Both the position numbers and the translations under genes were made by a program. The notes under the pieces are model-generated. The model worked only from the letters and a program-made list of their open reading frames with translations, was not told the DNA's origin and did no database searches. DNA of 64,000 nucleotides, taken from assembly GCA_958296105.1 (NCBI GenBank), contig OY282441.1, positions 1,749,800 to 1,813,799 of the forward strand, read 5' to 3'. Within the stretch, counting starts at the first letter, position 1. Each line of letters begins with the position of its first letter. This document shows, one piece after another, positions 17,945 through 25,622 of the stretch. The stretch comes from an uncultured Dehalococcoidia bacterium (GTDB taxonomy: Bacteria > Chloroflexota > Dehalococcoidia > Lucifugimonadales > UBA1123).

Positions 17945-18952
17945 ATGAACACCCAGAACCAGAAAAAGCTCGAATCCCGAGCCTCGCTCCATCCCCTCCC
18001 GACCGTATCGGTAATAATTCCGGCGCGCAATGCCGAAGCGACTATCGAATCCACTCTGTGTTCGCTGTCCGATCAGGACTACGAGGGCGGGATAGAGGTC
18101 ATCATCGCGGACGGCTCCGATACTCCTGCCATGTCCGAGCTTATCCGGAAGCGGTCTTACCCAAAGATAGAGTTGATACTGATAGCCAATCCGGAAAAAG
18201 ATCTCATACCCGGAGCCAACGCATCGTTTCGCGTGGCAGGCGGCGACATCATAATGCGGTGCGATGCCCATACGGTCTTACCGCCCTCTTACGTGAGAAG
18301 AGCCGTGAAAACGCTGGATGATACCGGAGCGGCAAACGTCGGCGGACTACAGAAGGCGGTGGGAGCCACCTTCTTCGAGAAGGCCGTGGCGCTGGCTATG
18401 ACCACCCCGCTGGGGGTGGGCGACTCCCGCCATCGTCTCGGCGGAAAGGAAGGACCGGCCGACACCGCATTCCTAGGCACGTTCCGGCGCGAGACGCTGG
18501 AAGAGATGGGGGGGTACGACAGCTCTCTGATCTGGAACGAGGACTACGAGATCAACTACCGGCTGCGCAAGCGGGGAGAGACCGTGTGGTTCGATCCCGA
18601 GCTGGTGGTGGAATACAAACCCCGCGGCTCGCTCTGGACGCTGGTACGACAGTATTTCAACTACGGGCGGGGGAAGTCTTCGGTGATCATCAAACACCCT
18701 GCCTCGACTCGCCTTCGGCACTTGGCGGCCCCCGGCCTGGTGTTGGCTTTGGCGGGCGCGGCTGGGCTGACCTTCGCCGGATTATGGGAAGCGCTGGCGA
18801 TTCCGCTTGCCTACGCGCTGACCATCTTGGGCGGAGCGGCGGTCGTGGGCTTTCGCAGGCGGGACGCGGCGGCAGTCCTCCTGCCGCTCGTACTGCCAGC
18901 CATGCACCTGAGCTGGGGATTCGGCTTCTTCTTTCCGGCGCGACGCCGCTGA
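17945..18952 (+). CDS. Family 2 glycosyltransferase (membrane-associated)
   Basis: A GT2 enzyme (335 residues) with the GT-A fold: VSVIIPARNAEATIESTL at the N-terminus, a DGSD nucleotide-binding region, MRCDAHTVLPPSYV as the DxD-like site, and WNEDYEINYRLRKRG as the ED acceptor-base region. Two C-terminal hydrophobic helices follow. The layout resembles ExoA-type transferases that act on lipid-linked sugars at the inner membrane face. I use ATG 17945 with AGAGG upstream rather than GTG 17915. Confidence 0.9.
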   Translation: MNTQNQKKLESRASLHPLPTVSVIIPARNAEATIESTLCSLSDQDYEGGIEVIIADGSDTPAMSELIRKRSYPKIELILIANPEKDLIPGANASFRVAGGDIIMRCDAHTVLPPSYVRRAVKTLDDTGAANVGGLQKAVGATFFEKAVALAMTTPLGVGDSRHRLGGKEGPADTAFLGTFRRETLEEMGGYDSSLIWNEDYEINYRLRKRGETVWFDPELVVEYKPRGSLWTLVRQYFNYGRGKSSVIIKHPASTRLRHLAAPGLVLALAGAAGLTFAGLWEALAIPLAYALTILGGAAVVGFRRRDAAAVLLPLVLPAMHLSWGFGFFFPARRR

Positions 18953-18971
18953 GCTTCGAGCCGCTCCCGCC

Positions 18972-20366
18972 ATGCGCCCAGCCAAGCCCGATACAGCAAA
19001 CGCGCCAAACATTGGGGATGCGACCGGCGCTCAGGACGTGTCCGTGATGTTTGCGACCCTGGCCGGCATGGCGGGGCTGACTCTGCTGATACAGGGGCTG
19101 CTCGCCTACATGCTGCTTGCCGAAGGAAGGGGCGCGTATGCCGTGTGCATCGTGTTCGGGACGCTGCTCGGTCTGCTCCTCACGCCCGGCGCGCAGCAGG
19201 GCGCGCAGTACTTCGTAGCGGCGCGGCGGATGAGCGTATCGCAAGGCGTATCCTCCGCGCTGATCATCTGCTTCATCGGCGGAGGGCTGGCAGCCGCGCT
19301 CGCGCTCCCACTGATATACAGCGACCTCGCCTTCTTCGAAAAGGCGGATACACATGCGTTCCTGCTGTCGCTTGCGCTGATTCCGCTCACTGCCATCTCC
19401 ATCGCGCTCGATCACCAGCTCGTCGCCCTGCGGCGATTCAGGCGTCTGGCGGTCTTCTCGATACTCCGCATCGCGGCGAACGTGGTCACGCTCTTGGCTC
19501 TCGTCCGCATCCTGGGGCTTGGCGTGGACGGCGCCGTCGTCGCCTTCGCCGTCGGGCATGGCGTCATGGCAGCCGCCTGCCTGCTGTATCTGTGGCGGCA
19601 TTGCGGGCTGGCGTTCGAGATGCCGAGCCGTTCCAGTCTCAGCCGCGTTCTCGGCTACGGGCTGAAGTATCACGCCGCCAGGATTGGAAGCGCCATCGAG
19701 CCGCACATCGGAGTCGTCATACTTGGGCTGATAGCGAGCCAAGCCGAGATCGGGCTGTTCTCAGCCGCGAGCGCGCTCATGCTGGGGTTCATGCTGGTCT
19801 CCAACGCGGTGGGCAACGCGCTGTTCCCCCGCGTAGCGGGCGCGGAGCGCGTCGAGATGGTCGCGCTCTGCGCGCGCCTCGTCTGCGCTGCCACCGCGAT
19901 TCCCATGCTCGCCCTGCTCGCGCTCTGCGCTCCTCTGGTGCGCCTGCTTCTTTCGGAAGCCTTCATGCCGGTGGTTCCGCTCTTGTGGATCATCGCGCCG
20001 GGGATGCTCGCCTACGCCGTCTCCGGAATCTTCATGACCCACTTCAAGGGCGCCAACCGCCCGCACGTCTGCTCTTGGGCGGTCTTCCTGGGGCTGTGCG
20101 CCAATATCGGCGCGCTTCTTCTGCTCTACCCGAGATTTGGCGTCTCGGCGGCGGCGTGGGGCATGACCATCGGCATGGCGTGCGGATGTCTGTTCCTCTC
20201 CACAGTCTTCCACAGAACGACTGGAATGGGTGCGCTCGCGGTCTGGCTGCCGCGCCGCAGCGACGCGAGCTTCCTGTGGGCGGCGGGCAGGTCCGCGCTG
20301 TCCGTTCGAGCTGGAGGAGGTCTGTTCGATCCAAAGAAGAGACGAGAGGAAGCTCGCCGACCGTGA
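18972..20366 (+). CDS. Oligosaccharide flippase (Wzx/MurJ-like, MOP superfamily)
   Basis: A 464-residue protein with about 12 to 14 hydrophobic segments in the pattern of polysaccharide exporters. It would flip a lipid-linked glycan across the membrane. It lies between GT2 and GT4 genes and 19 nt after the GT2 stop. A second, divergent flippase is encoded at 36312-37670 in the other half of the locus, so two repeat units or two export routes may exist. Confidence 0.88.
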   Translation: MRPAKPDTANAPNIGDATGAQDVSVMFATLAGMAGLTLLIQGLLAYMLLAEGRGAYAVCIVFGTLLGLLLTPGAQQGAQYFVAARRMSVSQGVSSALIICFIGGGLAAALALPLIYSDLAFFEKADTHAFLLSLALIPLTAISIALDHQLVALRRFRRLAVFSILRIAANVVTLLALVRILGLGVDGAVVAFAVGHGVMAAACLLYLWRHCGLAFEMPSRSSLSRVLGYGLKYHAARIGSAIEPHIGVVILGLIASQAEIGLFSAASALMLGFMLVSNAVGNALFPRVAGAERVEMVALCARLVCAATAIPMLALLALCAPLVRLLLSEAFMPVVPLLWIIAPGMLAYAVSGIFMTHFKGANRPHVCSWAVFLGLCANIGALLLLYPRFGVSAAAWGMTIGMACGCLFLSTVFHRTTGMGALAVWLPRRSDASFLWAAGRSALSVRAGGGLFDPKKRREEARRP

Positions 20367-20377
20367 AAGAAGCTAAA

Positions 20378-21448
20378 ATGCCCAGCATCCTGCTCATCGC
20401 TCCGATACAGAAGAGCGGGGCATCCGTCAGCAACGTGGTAGGCGGAAACAAGGTGATGGCAGACGAGCAGGCGCGCGAATTCAGCGCGCGCGGCTTCGCC
20501 GTGGACGCCATCGACACGTCCGGGGGCGTGACCAACCTGCCGCGCTGGAAGATCAGAGCCAACCGCATGGCGAGGTTCCTGAGAGTGGCTTGGGAAGTCG
20601 CAAGGAAGATATGGCGCTCGGACGTCGTGTTCCTCATCATCGCGCCCTACTCGGCGCTGAGCCTGGCATCGTTCCTGTGGGCGGTGTGCAAGATGGCGCG
20701 CAAGCCCTTCGTGACGCGCATCACCGGGGGCGACATGATGATGGACTACTTGGGATATGGCGCGTTCGCGCGCTGGCTTGCGGACCGAACCTACATGCGC
20801 TCTTCGCTGGTGTACGTGGAGACGCAGTATCTATGCCGCAGCTTCGACGATCGGGGCAACTTCGAGTGGCTCCCGAATACGAGGGACATAGAGCCGCCCG
20901 CGCGGAAGGGGCGCGACGGGGTGAAGAAGCTGATCTTCGTCGCTCGTCTGGATATGGACAAGGGGCTGGCGGAGGCGCTCGAAGCGTGCCGCAGCCTGCC
21001 GGAAGGCTGTCATCTCGACGTCTTCGGCCCCGGCATGTCCGACACGGATTTCTCCCTTTTCGACGACCACCCCAGGGCGACCTACTGCGGCGTTCTGTCC
21101 CCGGCGGAGATACTCCGCGTTATGAGAGAATACGATCTGCTGGTGTATCCCAGCTACTACCGGAGCGAGGGCTACCCCGGCGCTGTCCTCGAAGCCTTCC
21201 AGTGCGGCTTGCCCGTGGTGGCGGCCAAGTGGGGCGGCGTCTCCGAGCTCGTCGAGCATGAAGAGAGCGGGCTGCTGGTGGAACCCCGTTCCGCCACGGA
21301 GGTCAGGGCGGCAATCGAGCGGCTGCTGGACGACCCAAGACTGTACGGGCGGCTGTGCGAGGGGGCAAGACGGCGAGGGGACTGCTTCCGGAGCGCCAGC
21401 TGGTTCGACCGCGTGGCAGACGAGCTGCGCGACCTGTGCCGCAAATAG
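20378..21448 (+). CDS. Family 4 (group 1) glycosyltransferase
   Basis: A 356-residue GT-B enzyme. IFVARLDMDKGLAEALEAC starts the nucleotide-sugar domain, and SEGYPGAVLEAFQCGLPVV carries the EX7E-type motif. GGVSELVEHEESGLLVEP is the usual following block. It is clearly paralogous to the protein at 37676-38743, sharing CRSLPxGCHLxVFGPxM, NTDFSLFD-like and AEALxACRSLP blocks. The ATG at 20378 follows GAAAGAAG. Confidence 0.92.
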   Translation: MPSILLIAPIQKSGASVSNVVGGNKVMADEQAREFSARGFAVDAIDTSGGVTNLPRWKIRANRMARFLRVAWEVARKIWRSDVVFLIIAPYSALSLASFLWAVCKMARKPFVTRITGGDMMMDYLGYGAFARWLADRTYMRSSLVYVETQYLCRSFDDRGNFEWLPNTRDIEPPARKGRDGVKKLIFVARLDMDKGLAEALEACRSLPEGCHLDVFGPGMSDTDFSLFDDHPRATYCGVLSPAEILRVMREYDLLVYPSYYRSEGYPGAVLEAFQCGLPVVAAKWGGVSELVEHEESGLLVEPRSATEVRAAIERLLDDPRLYGRLCEGARRRGDCFRSASWFDRVADELRDLCRK

Positions 21449-21600
21449 CCCCCACCCTAACCCTCCCCCGCAGGGGGAGGGGAGGCACTCCGAAACTGTC
21501 GATTCTTCATTCACAACAGCGCTCTACCATCGAGGGAGGGGGGATGATCTGGAAACTGCCGATTAGACCCCTACTGGGGATGACTCGGAAACTGCCGATC
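21449..21600. repeat. Intergenic palindromic repeat and short aaactgccgat repeats
   Basis: The CCCCCACCCTAACCCTCCCCC palindrome occurs at 21449-21483. It is followed by three copies of a gaaactg(c/t)cgatt motif (near 21499, 21549, 21589), also seen in the 129-bp array at 24388. No gene is seen. Confidence 0.75.
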
Positions 21601-21658
21601 CGTCATAATTCAAGTGGGCGCTGTGCTGGTCGAATGGCCGTGGCGCGAAGGTAAAGGT

Positions 21659-23281
21659 ATGCTGCCGCTTATTCCGTCTCTCTGGAGGAGACTCGAGTTC
21701 ACATCGGCCGCCTGCATCGCATTTTCCTTCTGGACGCTTGCCGTACTGGTCCACATAAAGCTGCAAGGCGGTTTGATAGAGCCGCTCGTTCTTGGGACGA
21801 TGCTCCTGTGCTGCCTGCTCCTGCTGGGTTTCGTGAGCTTCCGCAGGTGGCGGTCTCTTGGAATGCCCGGGCTGCTGCTCCTCGCCTCGATAGCGTCCTA
21901 CCTCCTCATCTCCTCCGCCACTTCGCTCGTCACCGACTCCGAGCTGTTGGCTCAAGACGTGGCGCGTCAGGGCTTCTTCCTCGTCGTCACGCTGGCAGCC
22001 ATACTCGGCGGCCACTGGCTGCTGGAGCGAATCGGGGTCGAGACGCTGCTGAAGTGGACGCTGATGATTCTAATGGCAAGCTGCGTTGTCATCCTCGCAT
22101 CGCCGCTGCTGCGCGAGATTGGCGCGCTGCCGGAGTACCTGCTCTACTATCGCATGACCGGCACATTCACCGACCCCAACGACGCGGGCTTCATCGCCTG
22201 CATCACGGCTGCGCTGGCGCTGGCGTTTCAATCCAACGGACGGCAGCGCATCCTCGGGTATCTGGCTCTGGTCTTGGGATGCGCCGCGGGGTTCGCTTCG
22301 TTTTCCAATACGGCGGGCTTCGTTCTGTTCGTGATACTGATTTTGTTCCTGCTAATGAACGTCCGCCGCCTGAGACGAGACCTCTTGCATACCGGCCTGA
22401 CTGTCTTGTGCCTGGCCGGCACTCTGGCTTGGCTCATTACGGAGACGCCGATAGTGTATAATGGCGAGGCTTGGATTTCCGGCACTTACGAAACGAAGCG
22501 GGTGGGCGACACTGTCACCGCCTATCTGGTCGAAGACCAGTCCCACTGGGCTGACGACGACCCGCCTCAACCCTGGCGCTGGCAGCGCGCAGACGCTCTT
22601 CCCGACGACGCCAATACGCCCGACGACGCCACTTGGACCGACATCGAAGGCGCGCTCTTATCCGACTACACCCCGCCGGACGAAGACAGGGGCAAATTCC
22701 TGCGCGCCCACGTCTCCTACGAGAAGAACGGCAGGACGTACCGGGTTCGGACGCCTGCCACAGGCCCAATCATGGCGGCATCCGCAGCGACCGCCGCAGA
22801 CAAGACCGATGAGGCTTTCAGAGACGAAGGCGATTCTACCGGCGGCATCGGGAAAAAGATATCCAGACGAATGCTCTTGTGGAAGATGGGCTTCGATAAG
22901 ATACTGGAATCGCCCTTCGCAGGTCACGGCTTGTATCAGCTCCACTACATGGAGGGCGCGCCTATCGGAAACCAAAGGACGCCGACAGGTGTCCAGAATG
23001 TGTACCTGATGCTGTTTGGCGAAGCGGGCATTGTTCCATTGGTATTCTACTTGCTGTCTCTGTTCTTCCTGATTCAGCTATACTGGACTGTGTCCAAGTC
23101 GCTGGGCAGGGATCTGGTCGTCGGATGGGTCGTCGTGGCGGCGATGTTCGGCGTGGCGTTTCAGCATTTACTCACGATGGGGGCATACAATTTCGCCATC
23201 GGCTTGTCATGCGCGCTGGCGGCGTTCCTCGTTCAGAGACAAAGGCGGCGTGACCGCAGGCGGGGGCAAGAATCGAGTTAG
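21659..23281 (+). CDS. O-antigen polymerase/ligase-like membrane protein with an inserted Ig-like loop
   Basis: A 540-residue polytopic protein of the Wzy/WaaL type, which joins flipped glycan units or transfers them to an acceptor outside the membrane. GTFTDPNDAGFIACITA and GHGLYQLHYMEG with NVYLMLFGEAGIVPLVFYL are the family landmarks. The large outer loop contains an unusual insert (about 262-375) with WRWQRADALPDD and GALLSDYTPPDEDRGKFLRA, resembling a bacterial Ig-like repeat. ATG 21659 with GAAGGTAAAGG upstream is preferred to GTG 21614. Confidence 0.85.
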   Translation: MLPLIPSLWRRLEFTSAACIAFSFWTLAVLVHIKLQGGLIEPLVLGTMLLCCLLLLGFVSFRRWRSLGMPGLLLLASIASYLLISSATSLVTDSELLAQDVARQGFFLVVTLAAILGGHWLLERIGVETLLKWTLMILMASCVVILASPLLREIGALPEYLLYYRMTGTFTDPNDAGFIACITAALALAFQSNGRQRILGYLALVLGCAAGFASFSNTAGFVLFVILILFLLMNVRRLRRDLLHTGLTVLCLAGTLAWLITETPIVYNGEAWISGTYETKRVGDTVTAYLVEDQSHWADDDPPQPWRWQRADALPDDANTPDDATWTDIEGALLSDYTPPDEDRGKFLRAHVSYEKNGRTYRVRTPATGPIMAASAATAADKTDEAFRDEGDSTGGIGKKISRRMLLWKMGFDKILESPFAGHGLYQLHYMEGAPIGNQRTPTGVQNVYLMLFGEAGIVPLVFYLLSLFFLIQLYWTVSKSLGRDLVVGWVVVAAMFGVAFQHLLTMGAYNFAIGLSCALAAFLVQRQRRRDRRRGQESS

Positions 23282-23295
23282 GGGGAAGTGCTCAC

Positions 23296-24387
23296 TTGGG
23301 GCTGAGTAATAAATTCCGAAGTCTCTTGCGGCTGTCGCGTCGCGTAGGCGCCGGCAGCCCGCAAAAGGTATATCACACCGTCGGCGGACGTATTGCAAGG
23401 CGTCTCGGATTGGAAAGAACCCCCTTCCTGCCCACCAGCGCCGACGTGGAGCCGATAGATACGTGCAACTTCGCCTGCGACCACTGCCAGGTGACTCACT
23501 GGACGAGGATGACGACCCGGCTGACTGCCGAGCGGTTCACCACGATTCTCCGGCAGATGCCGATGCTTCGTCAGATCAAGCTTCAGGGAATGGGAGAACC
23601 GCTGCTGAACAGACATCTGATCGAGATGCTGGAAGAGGCCGAGTCGGGAGGTGGGAAACGCTCAGTGTCCATTGTCACCAATGGCTCGATTTACACCAAG
23701 AGTATCGCTTCGCGGCTCAACTCCCTGCGGGGAACGACAATCATCATCAGCATGGACGGCGCGACGGCAGAGACGTTCGAGGCGATTCGGGTCAACGGCA
23801 ACTTTCAGAAGGTCGTCGACAACGTTGCCGACATGGTGCGCCGCCGCGGACGCAGCGTCTGGCCCGGTATCGAGCTGCAATCGGTCGTTACGCTCCGCAA
23901 TGCCCACGAGCTGCCGGACCTGGTGCGGCTGGCGAAACGGCTCGGCGTGGACAAGCTGACGGCAACGACTCTGCTGACCGACTGGGGCAAGGAAGAGATG
24001 GAGGGGAACATCGGGCCGATAGACATTTCCCGGCAATCTCCCCAAACGGACCGGTTCATCCGGGAGTCGAGAACAGTCGCCGCCGAAATCGGGATGTCGC
24101 TCAGCATCGAGCATGGTCAGAGGTATTCCAAGGCGAACCGCTGCCCCTGGCCTTGGACCGCCTCCTACATTGCGGCAAATGGCGACGTCGTCCCCTGCTG
24201 TCAAATAGCCGATTCCAGCGTCGTAAAAATGGGCAGCGTGTTCGATGAGCCGTTCGCCAATATCTGGAACAACGACAAATACCGGCAGCTGCGCCGACGA
24301 ATTGCCGGCAACGACATTCCTGACTATTGCCGCAGCTGCTACGGGATGAAGCCTGTGGCAGCCTCCACAGATGGGCAGCCACAATAA
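23296..24387 (+). CDS. Radical SAM/SPASM enzyme
   Basis: A 363-residue enzyme. CNFACDHC is the CX3CX2C cluster that binds the SAM-cleaving 4Fe-4S centre. The C-terminal CPWPWTASYIAANGDVVPCC and CRSCYG cysteines form a SPASM-type auxiliary-cluster domain. Such proteins modify peptides, sugars or cofactors, and homologues occur in glycan loci. The TTG start has GGGGGAAG upstream and is 15 nt after the polymerase gene. The substrate is unknown. Confidence 0.88.
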   Translation: MGLSNKFRSLLRLSRRVGAGSPQKVYHTVGGRIARRLGLERTPFLPTSADVEPIDTCNFACDHCQVTHWTRMTTRLTAERFTTILRQMPMLRQIKLQGMGEPLLNRHLIEMLEEAESGGGKRSVSIVTNGSIYTKSIASRLNSLRGTTIIISMDGATAETFEAIRVNGNFQKVVDNVADMVRRRGRSVWPGIELQSVVTLRNAHELPDLVRLAKRLGVDKLTATTLLTDWGKEEMEGNIGPIDISRQSPQTDRFIRESRTVAAEIGMSLSIEHGQRYSKANRCPWPWTASYIAANGDVVPCCQIADSSVVKMGSVFDEPFANIWNNDKYRQLRRRIAGNDIPDYCRSCYGMKPVAASTDGQPQ

Positions 24388-24734
24388 ACCCCCACCCTAG
24401 CCCTCCCCCAGAGGGGGAGGGGATTTCGCAATCTTCTGATGTCAGCCCGACGGATCGCCCACACCCTAGCGCTCTCCCGTCAAGGCAGAGGGGAGACACT
24501 CCGAAACTGTTGGAACACCCCCACCCTAGCCCTCCCCCAGAGGGGGAGGGGATTTCGCAATCTTCTGTTGTCAGCCCGACGGATCGCCCACACCCTAGCA
24601 CTCTCCCGCCAAGGCAGAGGGGAGGCACTCCGAAACTGTTGGAACACCCCCGCCCTAGCACTCTCCCGCAGGGGGAGGGGATTTCGCAATCTTCCGCTGC
24701 CAATCCGCCGGCGCTTTGGGAAGGCAGTCTAAAC
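24388..24734. repeat. 129-bp tandem repeat array (about 2.5 copies)
   Basis: Units begin near 24388, 24517 and 24645, each with a CCCCC(A/G)CCCTAG palindrome, then gatttcgcaatcttc and the second palindromic block ctctcccg..aaggcagagggga. The third unit is cut short at the sulfotransferase. The gap is fully repeat and has no convincing gene, though one reading frame stays open through it. Confidence 0.85.
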
Positions 24735-25610
24735 GTGTACGACTATCTGCTAGTGGTGGGGCCTGGGCGGTCGGGGAGCGAATTCCTGTATCGGCTCTTG
24801 AGAAGCCATCCCAGCTTCGCCTTCCCCGAAATCAAGGAGAGGTACTACTACCGCTCCCCAAGGGCGTTCAGACGGGAGCGGAAACGGCTGGATGAAGCGG
24901 GGCAGGGTCGGATACTGTGCGACGTGGCTAACTTGGCATATGCCGACGCCAAGCTGTCCCGCGCCGTCGACGCTCTGAGGGAAGAGGGCTTCGAGATATT
25001 GCTGGTGACGCTTCTCAGAGACCATCGGGAGCGCGCGATCTCGATGATGCAGTTCCGCAAGAGCCGAGCGGAGTTTCCAGCGCTCCTGGGCGCGCGGCGG
25101 CTGGAGGCGGCGGTCGTGCGCGACAGATTGACCCCCGAACGCTTGGCTGACATCTTCCGGACCAATGCCGATGTCCTCACGCTCTCTTTTTCTACGCTGA
25201 TCGGGGAGACGGACGCCGTTACGGATGTCTTGTCTTCCCTCTGCGGAACGCCGAAGTTCGACCACACTCCGCGCCAAGCCGTTAACCAGTCGATTGGCGC
25301 CAGGTCTCTGTGGCTCTCGGCATTTGGCCACTGGTGCGCCTCTACTCTGCGACATCTTGGCTTCAGGCGTCTGCTTCAGCGCATCAAGGAGAGCGAGACG
25401 GTCAACAAGGCGTTCTTCGTTCCCTTGCCCGACGATGCGGAAAAGCCCCGCCTCTCTGAAGAGTCCTCGAAGATGTTGGACGCTTCGGCAGCCGCGTGCT
25501 ATACAATCGTCGAGAGTTCATCACGGCAGGTGCGAGAGGGGATATACTTGAGAAGAACAGGGCAGTCGGACGATGCCGTTTCCGAGCTGCTGCGGAGGCT
25601 CACGCTGTGA
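24735..25610 (+). CDS. Sulfotransferase-like protein
   Basis: A 291-residue protein. LLVVGPGRSGSEFLYRLL at the N-terminus matches the PAPS 5'-phosphosulfate loop of sulfotransferases, and the following HPSFAFPEIKE fits the family. VTLLRDHRERAISMMQF is the second PAPS-contact region (RxxxxRxxS-like). It probably sulfates a sugar of the locus glycan. The GTG start at 24735 has GGGAAGG upstream. The reading frame runs open through the repeat array before it, so an earlier start cannot be fully excluded. Confidence 0.78.
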   Translation: MYDYLLVVGPGRSGSEFLYRLLRSHPSFAFPEIKERYYYRSPRAFRRERKRLDEAGQGRILCDVANLAYADAKLSRAVDALREEGFEILLVTLLRDHRERAISMMQFRKSRAEFPALLGARRLEAAVVRDRLTPERLADIFRTNADVLTLSFSTLIGETDAVTDVLSSLCGTPKFDHTPRQAVNQSIGARSLWLSAFGHWCASTLRHLGFRRLLQRIKESETVNKAFFVPLPDDAEKPRLSEESSKMLDASAAACYTIVESSSRQVREGIYLRRTGQSDDAVSELLRRLTL

Positions 25611-25622
25611 GGAAAGAGGGAC

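Noticed and set aside
19145..20377. An upstream extension of the GT4 frame by about 410 codons
   Set aside because: It is a shadow of the flippase gene. GT4 similarity starts only at ATG 20378.
24327..24734. N-terminal extension of the sulfotransferase through the repeat array
   Set aside because: The frame is open only because the repeat period is divisible by three. The PAPS-binding loop starts right after GTG 24735.
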